From contig CAYVWB010000047.1 in NCBI GenBank assembly GCA_964455395.1, positions 1 through 34,715 of the forward strand: a stretch of DNA of 34,715 bases, given 5' to 3'. The notes under the pieces are model-generated. The model was given only the letters and a program-made list of their open reading frames with translations. It ran no database searches and was not told where the DNA came from. Of the stretch, positions 15,254 through 23,976 are shown one piece after another. The translations under genes were made by a program, and so were the position numbers. The DNA comes from CAYVWB01 sp964455395. Lineage in GTDB: Bacteria; Desulfobacterota; Desulfovibrionia; Desulfovibrionales; Desulfovibrionaceae. Each line of letters opens with the position of its first letter. The first letter of the stretch is position 1.

Positions 15254-15517
15254 ATGCGTCTCCTGTGTGTATGTCGTTGAACGAACAGGCCGCTGGGGCC
15301 TTCGTTGTCTGCAGTCCGAAGCCCCTCGAGTGATGCGCTGACGATGGGTTGACGGCGGGCGGCGCGGGGGCTGCACGGGAAATCGTACACCAAGGAGGCT
15401 TTTTCGGAAAGACCGCGCCGTGAAAACGCCTCTGAAACGCCGCCGGGGGGCCATGGCAGGCGTCTGCCCCTTTGCATTCTCGGCGGGAGCGGCTATCATG
15501 GCTGTCGGAGGCGCCCC

Positions 15518-16933
15518 ATGCCAAACGATTCTTCGCACTTGCCCCCCCAGGACGGCGACGACTCGGTCCCTGCCCCGCAGTCCGAATCCGCCTCGACATC
15601 CTCGAACGCCGCCCCGTCTGACGGGGATGCGCCTTCTCGGGAAGCCCCGAACACGCACGACGCCGACGCGCTGCGCCAGGAGGAGCGCGAGGCCATGCGC
15701 CGCGCCGGGTCCGCCCTGGAGGAGGAGAACCGCTCCATCCACTCCCTGGGGCGTTTCTTCGCGCGTGGCACGCGGCCCTTTCTGCTGCTCATCCTCGTCT
15801 TCTCGCTCTATCTGGCGTACCAGGTCCTCTCCCCGTTCATCACCACCATCATTTTCGCCATTCTCATCGCAGCGTTGGCGCACCCGATGCATGCGCTGCT
15901 CGTCAAGCGCATGGGGGGGCGCCCCAACCTCTCGGCGCTCATCACCGTGACGTTGGTCACGGTGGTCATCCTTCTGCCGCTTCTCATGGTGAGCATGGGA
16001 ATGATCTCGCAGGGGCTGGACTTCGCCTCCAAGGTCCGGGAGTGGATCGACGCCGGCGGCATGGAGCAGTACGCCAACCGCGCTTTCCTGGACAGGATTC
16101 TGCTCTGGCTGGAGGAACGCATTCCCTTCGTGGATTTCGGCGACATCGACGTGGGCGCGGGACTGCTCCAGGCCAGTCGCTATCTCTCCGAACAGTTCCT
16201 CCGCGGCGGCTACGTCTTCGTGGGCAACGCAGCCGCGCTGGTGGCCAACTTCGGCATCATGCTCTTCATCACCTTCTATCTGGTGCGCGACGGCGGCGAG
16301 ATGATCAAGGCCGTGAAGCACCTCTCCCCCTTGCGCGCAGACCAGGAAGACCGGATCTTCTCGAAGATTCGCGGCGTGGCGCGCTCCGTGCTGCTGGGCA
16401 GCCTGTTCACGGCGCTGCTGCAGGGGCTCGCCGCCGGGATCGGGTTGTTCATCGTGGGGGTGCCGGCGCTGTTCTGGGGCGCGATGATCGGCATCTCCTC
16501 CCTGGTGCCCGTGGTGGGCACGGCGCTCTTCTGGGTGCCCATCACCGGGTATCTGGCTTTGGCCGGGGAGTACAAGGGAGCGCTCTTCTTCTCTTTGTGG
16601 TCCATGGTGGTGGTGGGCTCCATCGACAACTTCGTGCGACCGTATCTCATGCGGGGCGAGGGCTCCCTCTCGCCCTTCTACATCTTCCTCGCCATCGTGG
16701 GGGGCGTGCAGGTCTTCGGGTTGAAGGGGTTGCTCTACGGGCCGCTGGCCCTGGGTTTCGCCATGGTGATGCTCTTGATCTACGAGGAAGAGTTCCGCCA
16801 CGTGCTGCTGGAGTCCGACCGCGCCACGGAAGAGGACGACGCTGACGAATCCGACGGTGGACGCGAAGAGGACGGCGGCGAACTGGCCGTACTGGAGATT
16901 CCCGACCCGGACGAGGCCGCCAAAGCCCGCTGA
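15518..16933 (+). CDS. AI-2E family transporter (PerM-like permease)
   Basis: Encodes 471 residues from ATG 15518, with GGAGG six bases upstream. A hydrophilic Asp/Ser/Pro-rich N-terminal tail of about 85 residues is followed by membrane spans beginning FLLLILVFSLYLAYQVLSPF, a long amphipathic middle, and C-terminal spans. GISSLVPVVGTALFWVPITG is the hallmark G-x-P-x-x-G-type motif of the AI-2E (PF01594) family. Members are inner-membrane exporters or permeases with varied roles (autoinducer-2, Na+/H+ exchange); the substrate here is unknown. The tail is acidic (ATEEDDADESDGGREEDGGE), unusual for the core family. It is monocistronic as far as visible. Confidence 0.9.
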   Translation: MPNDSSHLPPQDGDDSVPAPQSESASTSSNAAPSDGDAPSREAPNTHDADALRQEEREAMRRAGSALEEENRSIHSLGRFFARGTRPFLLLILVFSLYLAYQVLSPFITTIIFAILIAALAHPMHALLVKRMGGRPNLSALITVTLVTVVILLPLLMVSMGMISQGLDFASKVREWIDAGGMEQYANRAFLDRILLWLEERIPFVDFGDIDVGAGLLQASRYLSEQFLRGGYVFVGNAAALVANFGIMLFITFYLVRDGGEMIKAVKHLSPLRADQEDRIFSKIRGVARSVLLGSLFTALLQGLAAGIGLFIVGVPALFWGAMIGISSLVPVVGTALFWVPITGYLALAGEYKGALFFSLWSMVVVGSIDNFVRPYLMRGEGSLSPFYIFLAIVGGVQVFGLKGLLYGPLALGFAMVMLLIYEEEFRHVLLESDRATEEDDADESDGGREEDGGELAVLEIPDPDEAAKAR

Positions 16934-17177
16934 GGCCCGTCGTCTGCGGAATGCGGGACGCGCGCACTCCACACTGGGCCACCTGCGTCGGGCGCACGGG
17001 CCGCAGAGGGGGGAATATCGGGTCAGGCGCAGGGGGCGCAGTATCCGACCCGTGGAGGGGGTCTTCCCCGTGGTCCGCGTCATGCCTTGCTCCACGCCGG
17101 CGCGGCGCCTTGCCTACCGTGGCGGTGGCGCTGGCGTCACTTGTCCGTCGCCCATTTTTCACACACCTGCTCGCCGC

Positions 17178-17195
17178 CTGTCACCAGCCCGACAC
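17178..17195 (+). promoter_or_regulatory. Possible Pho box
   Basis: CTGTCAC (17178-17184), four bases, then CCGACAC (17189-17195) gives two 7-bp repeats at 11-bp spacing, the geometry of PhoB boxes (CTGTCAT-4-CTGTCAC). The first repeat matches six of seven bases, the second about five. It lies 80 bp upstream of an alkaline phosphatase gene, the classic PhoB target, so induction by phosphate starvation is a reasonable inference. Confidence 0.35.
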
Positions 17196-17211
17196 AACCT
17201 CTTTGCGACAA

Positions 17212-17245
17212 GGTGGGGCGTTGCGCTTTTTCGCGCTGTCCCACC
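17212..17245 (+). promoter_or_regulatory. Leader hairpin of the alkaline phosphatase gene
   Basis: GGTGGG (17212-17217) pairs with CCCACC (17240-17245). An inner GCGC/GCGC helix closes a T-rich loop. It ends 13 nt before the AAGGAGGAG ribosome binding site and would be part of the mRNA leader, perhaps as a stabiliser. Confidence 0.35.
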
Positions 17246-17273
17246 ACCGCATATCCGCAAGGAGGAGATTCCG

Positions 17274-18779
17274 ATGTTGCACCGTATCCACGTCGCGCTG
17301 GCGCTTGTCGCCGCCCTCGTGCTGGTCGCCGCCCCGGCCATGGCCGAAAAGGCCATGTACGACGGCAAACCCGCCAAGTATGTGTTCCTTTTCGTGGGCG
17401 ACGGCATGGGCATTCCCCAGAAAGCCGCCACGGAGCAGTTCGCCGGCAAGACCCTGGTCCTGGATCAGTTCCCGGCCCAAGGCGTCACCACCACCTACGC
17501 TGCGGACCGTTTCATCACCGGCTCCGCCGCCTCCGCCACGGCCATCGCCGCCGGGCAGAAGACCAACGTTGGCGTCATCGGCATGACCCCCGACATGAAG
17601 AAAGTGAAGAGCCTGGCCCACCTCGCCAAGGAAAAAGGCATGAAGGTCGGCGTGGTGTCCAGCGTCTCCATCGACCACGCCACCCCGGCCGCCTTCTACG
17701 CGCACGTGCCCAAGCGCTCCATGTACCACGAGATCGACCACGCCCTCGCCGAATCCGGCTTCGACTTCTTCGGCGGCGGCGGCCTGAAGGACCCCGACGG
17801 CGCCCGGGTGCTGAAGAAAGACCCCAACGCCGAGACCATGGGCGACGCCATGGCCAAGATCAAGGACAACGGCTACAAGGTCGTGACCGCCAAAGACGAA
17901 TTCATGGCCCTGAAGCCCGGCGACGGCAAGGTCCTCGCCTACAATGCGTGGCTGCAGGATTCCGGCGCCCTCCCCTACCACATGGACAACCGCCCCGAAG
18001 ACATCACCCTGCCCGAGTTCACCGCCAAAGCCATCGAGATGCTCGCTGACGGCGACAAGGGCTTCTTCCTCACCGTGGAAGGCGGCAAGATCGACTGGGC
18101 GTGCCACGCCAACGACGCCGCTGCGGCCCTGAAGGACACCATCGCCTTCGACGAAGCCGTGCAGCACGCCGTGGACTTCGCCAAGAAGCACCCCGAAGAG
18201 ACCCTCATCGTGGTCACCGGCGACCACGAGTGCGGCGGCCTGACCCTGGGCTTCGCCGGCACCAAGTACGAAATGTACTTCGACGTGCTGGGCGCCCAGA
18301 ACGTCTCCTACGTGAAGTTCGATCAAGACGTGATGGACGCCTTCGAAGGCGACTTCGAAGCCATGAAGCCCCTCATCACCAAGCACTTCGGCCTCAAGTT
18401 CGAAGGCGACCCCGAGGAAGACCGCCTGGCCCTCACCGACTTCCAGAAAGAGCAGCTCCAAGCCGCTTTCGACGAAGCCATGAAAGGTGAAAAAGAGCGC
18501 GCCGACGACGAAGGCACCTACCTGCTCTACGGCGGCTACAACCCCCTCACCGTCAAGATCACCCACATCCTGAACCAGAAAGCCGGTCTCGCTTGGACCT
18601 CCTACAAGCACACCGGCGTGCCTGTGGCCACCTCCGCCATGGGCGTGGGCTCCGACCTCTTCAACGGCTACTACGACAACACCGACATCGCTCTGAAGGT
18701 GATGGCCGTGATGGGCGTGGAGCCCAAGGTCCACTCCGCCGAAGCTGACGCGGAGCAAGCGAAGCTGGCCGCCAACTAA
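17274..18779 (+). CDS. Periplasmic alkaline phosphatase
   Basis: Encodes 501 residues from ATG 17274; AAGGAGGAG (17258-17266) lies just upstream. A Sec signal peptide (MLHRIHVALALVAALVLVAA, then PAMA|EK) sends it to the periplasm, where it would release phosphate from phosphomonoesters. Zn/Mg-site motifs are VGDGMG (41-46), the nucleophile region ITGSAASATA with Ser84, KIDWACHAND and VTGDHECGG. Aligned to E. coli PhoA, the residue before the nucleophile is Gly instead of Asp101, a substitution expected to alter phosphate handling. Length is typical for the PhoA family. Codon use is extremely biased (nearly all G/C third positions), suggesting high expression. It probably responds to phosphate through the upstream Pho-like box. 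A GC hairpin with a short T run follows at 18819. Confidence 0.93.
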   Translation: MLHRIHVALALVAALVLVAAPAMAEKAMYDGKPAKYVFLFVGDGMGIPQKAATEQFAGKTLVLDQFPAQGVTTTYAADRFITGSAASATAIAAGQKTNVGVIGMTPDMKKVKSLAHLAKEKGMKVGVVSSVSIDHATPAAFYAHVPKRSMYHEIDHALAESGFDFFGGGGLKDPDGARVLKKDPNAETMGDAMAKIKDNGYKVVTAKDEFMALKPGDGKVLAYNAWLQDSGALPYHMDNRPEDITLPEFTAKAIEMLADGDKGFFLTVEGGKIDWACHANDAAAALKDTIAFDEAVQHAVDFAKKHPEETLIVVTGDHECGGLTLGFAGTKYEMYFDVLGAQNVSYVKFDQDVMDAFEGDFEAMKPLITKHFGLKFEGDPEEDRLALTDFQKEQLQAAFDEAMKGEKERADDEGTYLLYGGYNPLTVKITHILNQKAGLAWTSYKHTGVPVATSAMGVGSDLFNGYYDNTDIALKVMAVMGVEPKVHSAEADAEQAKLAAN

Positions 18780-18818
18780 GGCCTGTCGCGACCGGGCAGC
18801 AGACCATCCCTGGGGGCG

Positions 18819-18845
18819 GGGCGCCGCGTGCGTCTCGCCCTCTTT
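18819..18845 (+). terminator. Possible terminator after the alkaline phosphatase gene
   Basis: GGGCG (18819-18823) pairs with CGCCC (18836-18840), followed by TCTTT. The stem is short but can be lengthened by the neighbouring G run. It lies 40 nt after the stop codon. Confidence 0.3.
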
Positions 18846-18877
18846 CCATATCCCATTTTCCCACGACTCCGGACACC

Positions 18878-20083
18878 ATGCGACACACCCGCCACGATAC
18901 GCTCCTCGTCATCGTCTTCGCCCTCTTCTCCGTGGTCCTCTATTTCGTCCCCACGGGGTTCGAAGGCGCGCAAGCGCGAGACAGCGTCCGCGTGCGCGGC
19001 GAAATTCTGACCGTGGACAACGATCAGGTCAAAATCATCGGGCTGATCAAGACCGGCCATCAGCTTCTCACCGTGCGGGTGCTGGAAGGTCCTCACGACG
19101 GCGTCGAACTCATGACAGACAACCAGCTCATGGGGCGCATGGACCTGGACAAGCTCTACAAGCCGGGCGACGAAGCCTTGCTGGTGCTGACCTTGAACGC
19201 TGACGGCGAGATCACCAACGTCAACGCGCAAGACCATTACCGCCTGGACCTGGAGCTCTTCCTGCTGGGCCTCTTCGCCGTGCTGCTCCTCGTCTTCGCC
19301 GGGTGGACCGGCGCCAAAGCGCTGCTCTCGTTCCTCTTCGCGGCGATGCTGCTGTGGAAGGTGCTGGTGCCGCTGTTGCTGAAAGGGCACGACCCCATCC
19401 TCGTCTCGCTGGGTGTGGTGGCGCTGCTCACGGGGGTCATCATCTTCCTGGTGGCGGGAGTCAGCCGCATGGGTCTGGCGGCGTTTCTGGGCTCCTTTCT
19501 GGGCGTGCTCACCAGCTGCGGCATGGCGTGGTACTTCACCAAGGCGTTCCACGTGCACGGCGCGGTGCTCCCTTTCGCGGAGACACTGCTCTACTCGGGC
19601 TACGGCGGGCTGGATCTCCAACGCATCTACATGGCGGCGGTGTTCATCGCAGCCTCCGGCGCGGTGATGGACTTGGCTGTGGACGTGGCCGCCTCCATGC
19701 AGGAAGTAACGGCCAAGAACCCCGGCATCTCCCGGCGGGAAGCCTTCGCCTCCGGCGTGCGGGTGGGCCGCGCCGTGGTGGGCACCATGACCACGACGCT
19801 GCTGCTGGCTTACTCCGGCGGCTTCATCACCCTGCTCATGGCGTTCATGGCGCAGGGCGTGCCTTTGCCCAACATGTTCAACCTCATCTACGTGGCCGCC
19901 GAGGTCCTCAAGACGCTGGTGGGCAGCTTCGGGCTGGTCACGGTGGCGCCGTTCACGGCGCTGATGGGCGCCTTCCTCTTCACGCGCGGTCGTGGCTCTC
20001 ACGCCAACGGCGACGTCCGGGGGGGTTCCTCCGACGCAGCCCCCGACCACGGCGAGCCGCCCACCGAACGCTCCGCCGCGTAA
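18878..20083 (+). CDS. YibE/F family membrane protein
   Basis: Encodes 401 residues. One N-terminal span (LLVIVFALFSVVLYFV) is followed by a periplasm-like beta domain of about 100 residues (VRGEILTVDNDQVKIIGLIK ... GDEALLVLTLNADGEITNVN). Seven or so membrane spans follow, starting ELFLLGLFAVLLLVFAGWTG. The segment MDLAVDVAASMQEVTAKNP and the following GRAVVGTMTTTLLLAYSGG are typical of YibE/F (PF07907). Function is not established in the family. The tail after the last span is hydrophilic and low complexity. The start at 18878 has no strong ribosome binding site; no better in-frame start is nearby. Confidence 0.88.
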   Translation: MRHTRHDTLLVIVFALFSVVLYFVPTGFEGAQARDSVRVRGEILTVDNDQVKIIGLIKTGHQLLTVRVLEGPHDGVELMTDNQLMGRMDLDKLYKPGDEALLVLTLNADGEITNVNAQDHYRLDLELFLLGLFAVLLLVFAGWTGAKALLSFLFAAMLLWKVLVPLLLKGHDPILVSLGVVALLTGVIIFLVAGVSRMGLAAFLGSFLGVLTSCGMAWYFTKAFHVHGAVLPFAETLLYSGYGGLDLQRIYMAAVFIAASGAVMDLAVDVAASMQEVTAKNPGISRREAFASGVRVGRAVVGTMTTTLLLAYSGGFITLLMAFMAQGVPLPNMFNLIYVAAEVLKTLVGSFGLVTVAPFTALMGAFLFTRGRGSHANGDVRGGSSDAAPDHGEPPTERSAA

Positions 20084-20167
20084 CCCGGGTGGTGGGACGC
20101 CCCCATGACTCGAAGGACCGGACAGCTCAGGCGCATGAGGCTCGCCGCGCGAGCCCGCTGACGCTTC

Positions 20168-20190
20168 ACCCGACGCCGTGGTCGTCGGGT
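20168..20190. terminator. Perfect 8-bp hairpin after the YibE/F gene
   Basis: ACCCGACG (20168-20175) pairs with CGTCGGGT (20183-20190) around a 7-nt loop, about 85 nt after the YibE/F stop. No T tract follows, so it may be a factor-dependent end or an mRNA stabiliser rather than a classic terminator. Confidence 0.35.
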
Positions 20191-20332
20191 ATTCGCCGTC
20201 CTGCAGTCACACACGATTCGTGGGCGTGAAGCGATGGCCTCTTCACTTCCGGGGCCAAACCGCGTAGGCAGGGACGGTTCCGGACCCCATTCACCCGTTC
20301 CACGCCGCATGCCTGCGGGCGCGAATCACGCC

Positions 20333-21520
20333 ATGTCCCACACCGTCCCCCTGCCTTTCCGCCAGGCCCTGCCGTGGCTCTGCTTCGTCACCGTCCTTTT
20401 TTTCATGAACTTTCTGACGCGGGTGATCTTCTCCCCGCTGATGTTGCCCATCGAGGAAGACCTCGGCATCCACCACGCGCAGGCGGGCCGGCTCTATTTC
20501 TTCTTTTCGGCAGGGTACGCGCTGGGGTTGTTCGCTTCGGGGTTCCTCTCCACGCGGATGCGTCACCGCGACGTCATCGCCCTCTCCGCGACGGCGGTGG
20601 GGATTTCGTTCATGGCCATATCCCAGCTGGGCGAGGCCTACGCCTACGAACTGCTCGCCACGGGTCTGGCCCTCTTCGGCGTGGCGGGCGGCCTGTATCT
20701 GCCTTCGGGCATCGCCACGCTGACCTCCCTGGTGCGGGAGCGCGACTACGGCAAGGCTTTCTCCGTGCACGAGATGGCGCCGAACCTGAGCCTCTTTCTG
20801 GCGCCGCTGCTGGTGGTGTGGCTGAGCGCGTTCATGACATGGCGGGAAGTGCTGCTGCTGCTTGGGGTGGCGAGCCTGGCCGCCGGCGTGGCGTTCAAGC
20901 TGTTCGCGCGGGGCGGGACCTTCACCGGTCACCCCCCGGACGTGGCCCTGGTGCGGCGTCTGCTGGGCTCGCGGCCGTTCTGGGGACTTTTGGGACTCTT
21001 CTTCATCGCGGTGAGCGCGAGCTTCGCCCCCTACGCCATGCTACCGCTTTTCTTGACCGATGTGCACGCCTTCGAGGACGAGTGGGCCAACAGACTGCTG
21101 GCGTATTCGCGCATCGCCGGGCCGTTCGCGGCTTTCGGCGCAGGCTGGCTGGTGGACCGGCTGGGCGCAGTCCGCACCGTGCGATTCTACCTGCTCTCGT
21201 GCGGGATCGCCACGGCGGCGCTGGGCGCGCTGCACGGGGAGGCGCTGGTGGTCGCCGTGCTGTTGCAGGCCGTGCTCTCGGTGACGTATTTTCCAGCGGG
21301 ATTTTCCTTGCTGGCGAAGCTTTACGTCCCGGAGACGCGCAGCGTGGTCATCTCCTGCATGATCCCCCTGGCCATCCTGCTGGGCAACGGGGTGACCCCT
21401 GCGATGATGGGCTGGGCAGGCCGCCACGGGCACTTCGAAGCGGGGTTTCTCTGTCTCGGGGGCTTCATGGTCGGGTTTTGCGCACTCATCCCCTTGCTTT
21501 TTCATAAGGATTCCGAATAA
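20333..21520 (+). CDS. Major facilitator superfamily transporter
   Basis: Encodes 395 residues from ATG 20333 (MSHTVPLPFRQALPW); upstream in-frame ATGs at 20234 and 20309 would add a low-complexity tail absent from typical MFS proteins. About 12 membrane spans are visible. The loop between spans 2 and 3 (LSTRMRHRDVIAL) corresponds to the MFS motif A position (G-x-x-x-D/R-R-x-G-R-R), here degenerate. The symmetrical motif in the second half is GAGWLVDRLGAVRTVR, which is well preserved. It is a secondary transporter of the inner membrane, but the sequence does not reveal the substrate. It stands alone between the YibE/F gene and the PilZ gene. Confidence 0.9.
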   Translation: MSHTVPLPFRQALPWLCFVTVLFFMNFLTRVIFSPLMLPIEEDLGIHHAQAGRLYFFFSAGYALGLFASGFLSTRMRHRDVIALSATAVGISFMAISQLGEAYAYELLATGLALFGVAGGLYLPSGIATLTSLVRERDYGKAFSVHEMAPNLSLFLAPLLVVWLSAFMTWREVLLLLGVASLAAGVAFKLFARGGTFTGHPPDVALVRRLLGSRPFWGLLGLFFIAVSASFAPYAMLPLFLTDVHAFEDEWANRLLAYSRIAGPFAAFGAGWLVDRLGAVRTVRFYLLSCGIATAALGALHGEALVVAVLLQAVLSVTYFPAGFSLLAKLYVPETRSVVISCMIPLAILLGNGVTPAMMGWAGRHGHFEAGFLCLGGFMVGFCALIPLLFHKDSE

Positions 21521-21666
21521 TATCGACTTCGTACACTGGACGACGAGAGCCTTGCCGCGTTCGGTGTCCGGCGTCCGGCGATCCCACGTTGTTGCCTGCG
21601 CTCGCCCCTGCGCGATCGACACGGCGGCGACGCGGCGGAACACCTCATCGCGTCCAGGAAGTTCTC

Positions 21667-22320
21667 ATGTCCGTTGACACGCTCGACCTGCCCATCGGCC
21701 ACGAACTCATGCTCCAGCTCTCGGGGGAAGAAGCGCGCTTCCGCAGCGCTTACTACGGCCAGAAGCCCAACGAATTCCTCATCGTCCAGATGCCCGGCAT
21801 TCCCGGCGTGCGGGAAAAGCTCGCCGTGAGCGCCGCCGCCGTCATCCGCTTCCTCGTCTCCGGCAAGGTGTACGGTTTCAAGACGGACACATGCGGCGCG
21901 GTGTACAAACCTTGCCCGTTGATCTTCCTGCGGTATCCGGACAAGGTGGAGTCCATCAACCTGCGCAAGAGCGAGCGGGTGACGACGTTTCTGGAAGCCA
22001 CGGGAACCATCGACAACCAGGTGATGTCCGGGATAATCGTGGACTTGAGCGCAGGCGGCTGCCTCTTTCTGGTGAACCGCAGCACGGGGCTTTCCTGGCC
22101 TACCATCGAGCCGGGACACGTCTTCATCCTGGAGTTCGCGCTCTCGAAGGAGGACGCGCCTTTCGTCTTCCCGGCGCAAGTCATCAACGTGCGCAAGGAG
22201 GTGGAACGCCTCCGCATCGGCGCGAAATTCCTGCTCAACGAGGAAAAAGACCAGGACGTGACCGCACGCTTGAGCGAGTACATCAAGAACATTGCGGACT
22301 TCATGCGCGGCGTGGGGTGA
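21667..22320 (+). CDS. YcgR-like PilZ protein, c-di-GMP receptor
   Basis: Encodes 217 residues from ATG 21667, with AGGAAG about six bases upstream; an ATG at 21589 is less likely. The N-terminal 95 residues form a YcgR-type flagellar-brake-like beta domain (GHELMLQLSGEEARFRSAYY ... KPCPLIFLRYPDKVESINLR). The PilZ domain follows, with the c-di-GMP-binding RxxxR (Arg100-Arg104, RKSER) and D-x-S-x-x-G (DLSAGG, 126-131) motifs both intact. It should bind cyclic di-GMP and act on motility or surface-polysaccharide machinery. It is followed after 129 bp by the EAL-HDOD gene on the same strand, another signalling protein. I see no partner flagellar gene nearby. Confidence 0.88.
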   Translation: MSVDTLDLPIGHELMLQLSGEEARFRSAYYGQKPNEFLIVQMPGIPGVREKLAVSAAAVIRFLVSGKVYGFKTDTCGAVYKPCPLIFLRYPDKVESINLRKSERVTTFLEATGTIDNQVMSGIIVDLSAGGCLFLVNRSTGLSWPTIEPGHVFILEFALSKEDAPFVFPAQVINVRKEVERLRIGAKFLLNEEKDQDVTARLSEYIKNIADFMRGVG

Positions 22321-22449
22321 GGGCCTCATGGCGCTTCCTTTTTGTCGGAATGTTTGTTAAGGATGACGGCTGTGTATCTCTGCGCACCGCGCGTCGTTGT
22401 GAATTCTGCCGGCGCGCGCCCCCATTGACGAATCTCGATCCCGCGCGAC

Positions 22450-23730
22450 GTGACCCCTGCGGGCGCGCCTCCATGGAGTGACGCCATTTTTCCTGTCGAT
22501 CCGTATGAACCCATCTTCGTCGCCAGACAGCCGATTTTCGACCGGGATCGCGCCGTCTGGGGCTACAAGCTGCTCTTCCGCGCCAGCCCGGACGCCGCCT
22601 CCGCTGTCATCGAGGACCCGGACCTGGCCACGGCGCAAGTCATCGCGGACGGCTTCCCCTTGGCGCTCACGGGGCTGGACGAGTCCAAGCACATCCTCGT
22701 CAGCGTGCCGAACACCATGTTGCGCAAGGAGGCCATCCTGGCGTTGCCGCCAGCTGTGGCCATCCCCCAGCTGGAGGATGTGGGCAAGCCCGACGCGCGC
22801 ACCCTCGCCGCGTGCCAGGCGCTCAAGAAAGTGGGCTACGCCATCGCCACGCCCATCCCCTCCTTCGACTCCCTGCTCAAGCTCGCGGACATCATCATCC
22901 TGAACATCCTGGGCCGCAAGGAAGCCGAGGTGACCCGCGTGGTGCAGCAGCTGCAGCGCTACCCGGCCAAACTGCTCGCCCAGAAGATCGAAGACAAAGC
23001 CAGCTTCGAACTGGCGCACACCCTGGGTTTCTCCCTCTTCCAAGGGTTCTACTTCTCCAAGCCGGAGATCGTGCCCGGCCGCAAGCTCACCCCCACGGCC
23101 ACCGCCAAGCTGCAGCTCATCCACGAGCTCTCCAAGGACGGCTTCGAGGTGGACGCGCTCACCCGCATCATCTCCAGCGACCCCTCCCTGAGCTTCCGGC
23201 TGCTCAAATTCATCAACTCCGTGGCGTTCTCCCTCAAGACCACGGTCACCTCCATCCAGCAAGCCATCGCTCTGCTCGGGCAGCGGCCCCTCAAGCAATG
23301 GCTGATGGCCGTAACGCTCTCCGATTTGAACACGGATCCCTCGGCCGAAGCGCACTACGTGATCTCCATCCAGCGCGCGCGGTTCATGGAGCTGCTGACG
23401 GAGCACATGGCCGACCCGCCCTTTTCCAAGGACACCATGCTGCTCATCGGCCTCTTCTCCAATCTGGACGTACTGCTGGGCCAGTCCATGCAGGAGATCG
23501 TGGAGCAGTTCCCCCTGGAAGAACACATCAAACGCGTGCTGACCCGGCAGGATACAACGAACGCCGAGTGGCTGACCCTGGCCGAATCCGTGGAGCAAGG
23601 CGAGTGGGAAGCCGTGGAGCATATCATCCACCGGCACAACATTTCCATCAAGGACGCCGCCGTCAGCTACAATCTTTCCTCGCTCTGGGCCAACGAACTC
23701 ATCTCCAGCGCCATGGCCGGCGGCCGCTAG
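22450..23730 (+). CDS. Degenerate EAL-HDOD signalling protein
   Basis: Encodes about 426 residues. The N-terminal half aligns with EAL domains (EPIFVARQPIFDRDRAVWGY at the start, KLADIIILNILG in the middle), but the catalytic E-A-L and the D-D-F are replaced, so it should not hydrolyse c-di-GMP. The second half is an HDOD domain (TAKLQLIHELSKDGFEVDAL, ISSDPSLSFRLLKFINSVAF, QAIALLGQRPLKQWLMAVTL). Such YuxH-like proteins take part in signalling and motility control. The start is unclear: a stop lies at 22426, the only conventional start is GTG 22450 without a ribosome binding site, and no ATG occurs in frame until far inside. A GGAG at 22475-22478 sits eight bases before an ATT at 22486, which could be a rare start. 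Confidence 0.82.
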   Translation: MTPAGAPPWSDAIFPVDPYEPIFVARQPIFDRDRAVWGYKLLFRASPDAASAVIEDPDLATAQVIADGFPLALTGLDESKHILVSVPNTMLRKEAILALPPAVAIPQLEDVGKPDARTLAACQALKKVGYAIATPIPSFDSLLKLADIIILNILGRKEAEVTRVVQQLQRYPAKLLAQKIEDKASFELAHTLGFSLFQGFYFSKPEIVPGRKLTPTATAKLQLIHELSKDGFEVDALTRIISSDPSLSFRLLKFINSVAFSLKTTVTSIQQAIALLGQRPLKQWLMAVTLSDLNTDPSAEAHYVISIQRARFMELLTEHMADPPFSKDTMLLIGLFSNLDVLLGQSMQEIVEQFPLEEHIKRVLTRQDTTNAEWLTLAESVEQGEWEAVEHIIHRHNISIKDAAVSYNLSSLWANELISSAMAGGR

Positions 23731-23976
23731 CGACCGCTGCAACGCGCGACTTCGCCGCCAACTCCGCCGCCGTCCTGGAGTCGCCTTCCGGTGTTGCTTC
23801 CCGGCGCTCCCGTGTTTACTCTCTGCGACACGTGCTTTTCAGACGAGCAGTGGCGGCGCGCTCCGCAGGGCGTCTGCACGTTCCCACGCAGCATCCGGCA
23901 CGGACGTCGGCTCCAGGCGCCGCCGCGCAACGCAGCTCGATTCCCCACGCCAGCAACTCCGCATCCCCCAGGTCGC

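Larger units (their letters stand above)
16934..17273 (+). other. Upstream region of the alkaline phosphatase gene
   Basis: This 340-bp stretch shows no supported gene. It contains a possible Pho box (17178-17195), a hairpin (17212-17245) and a strong ribosome binding site. A further inverted repeat, CGGGTC...GACCCG, near 17019-17052 could be the permease terminator, but it lacks a T run. Confidence 0.45.
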
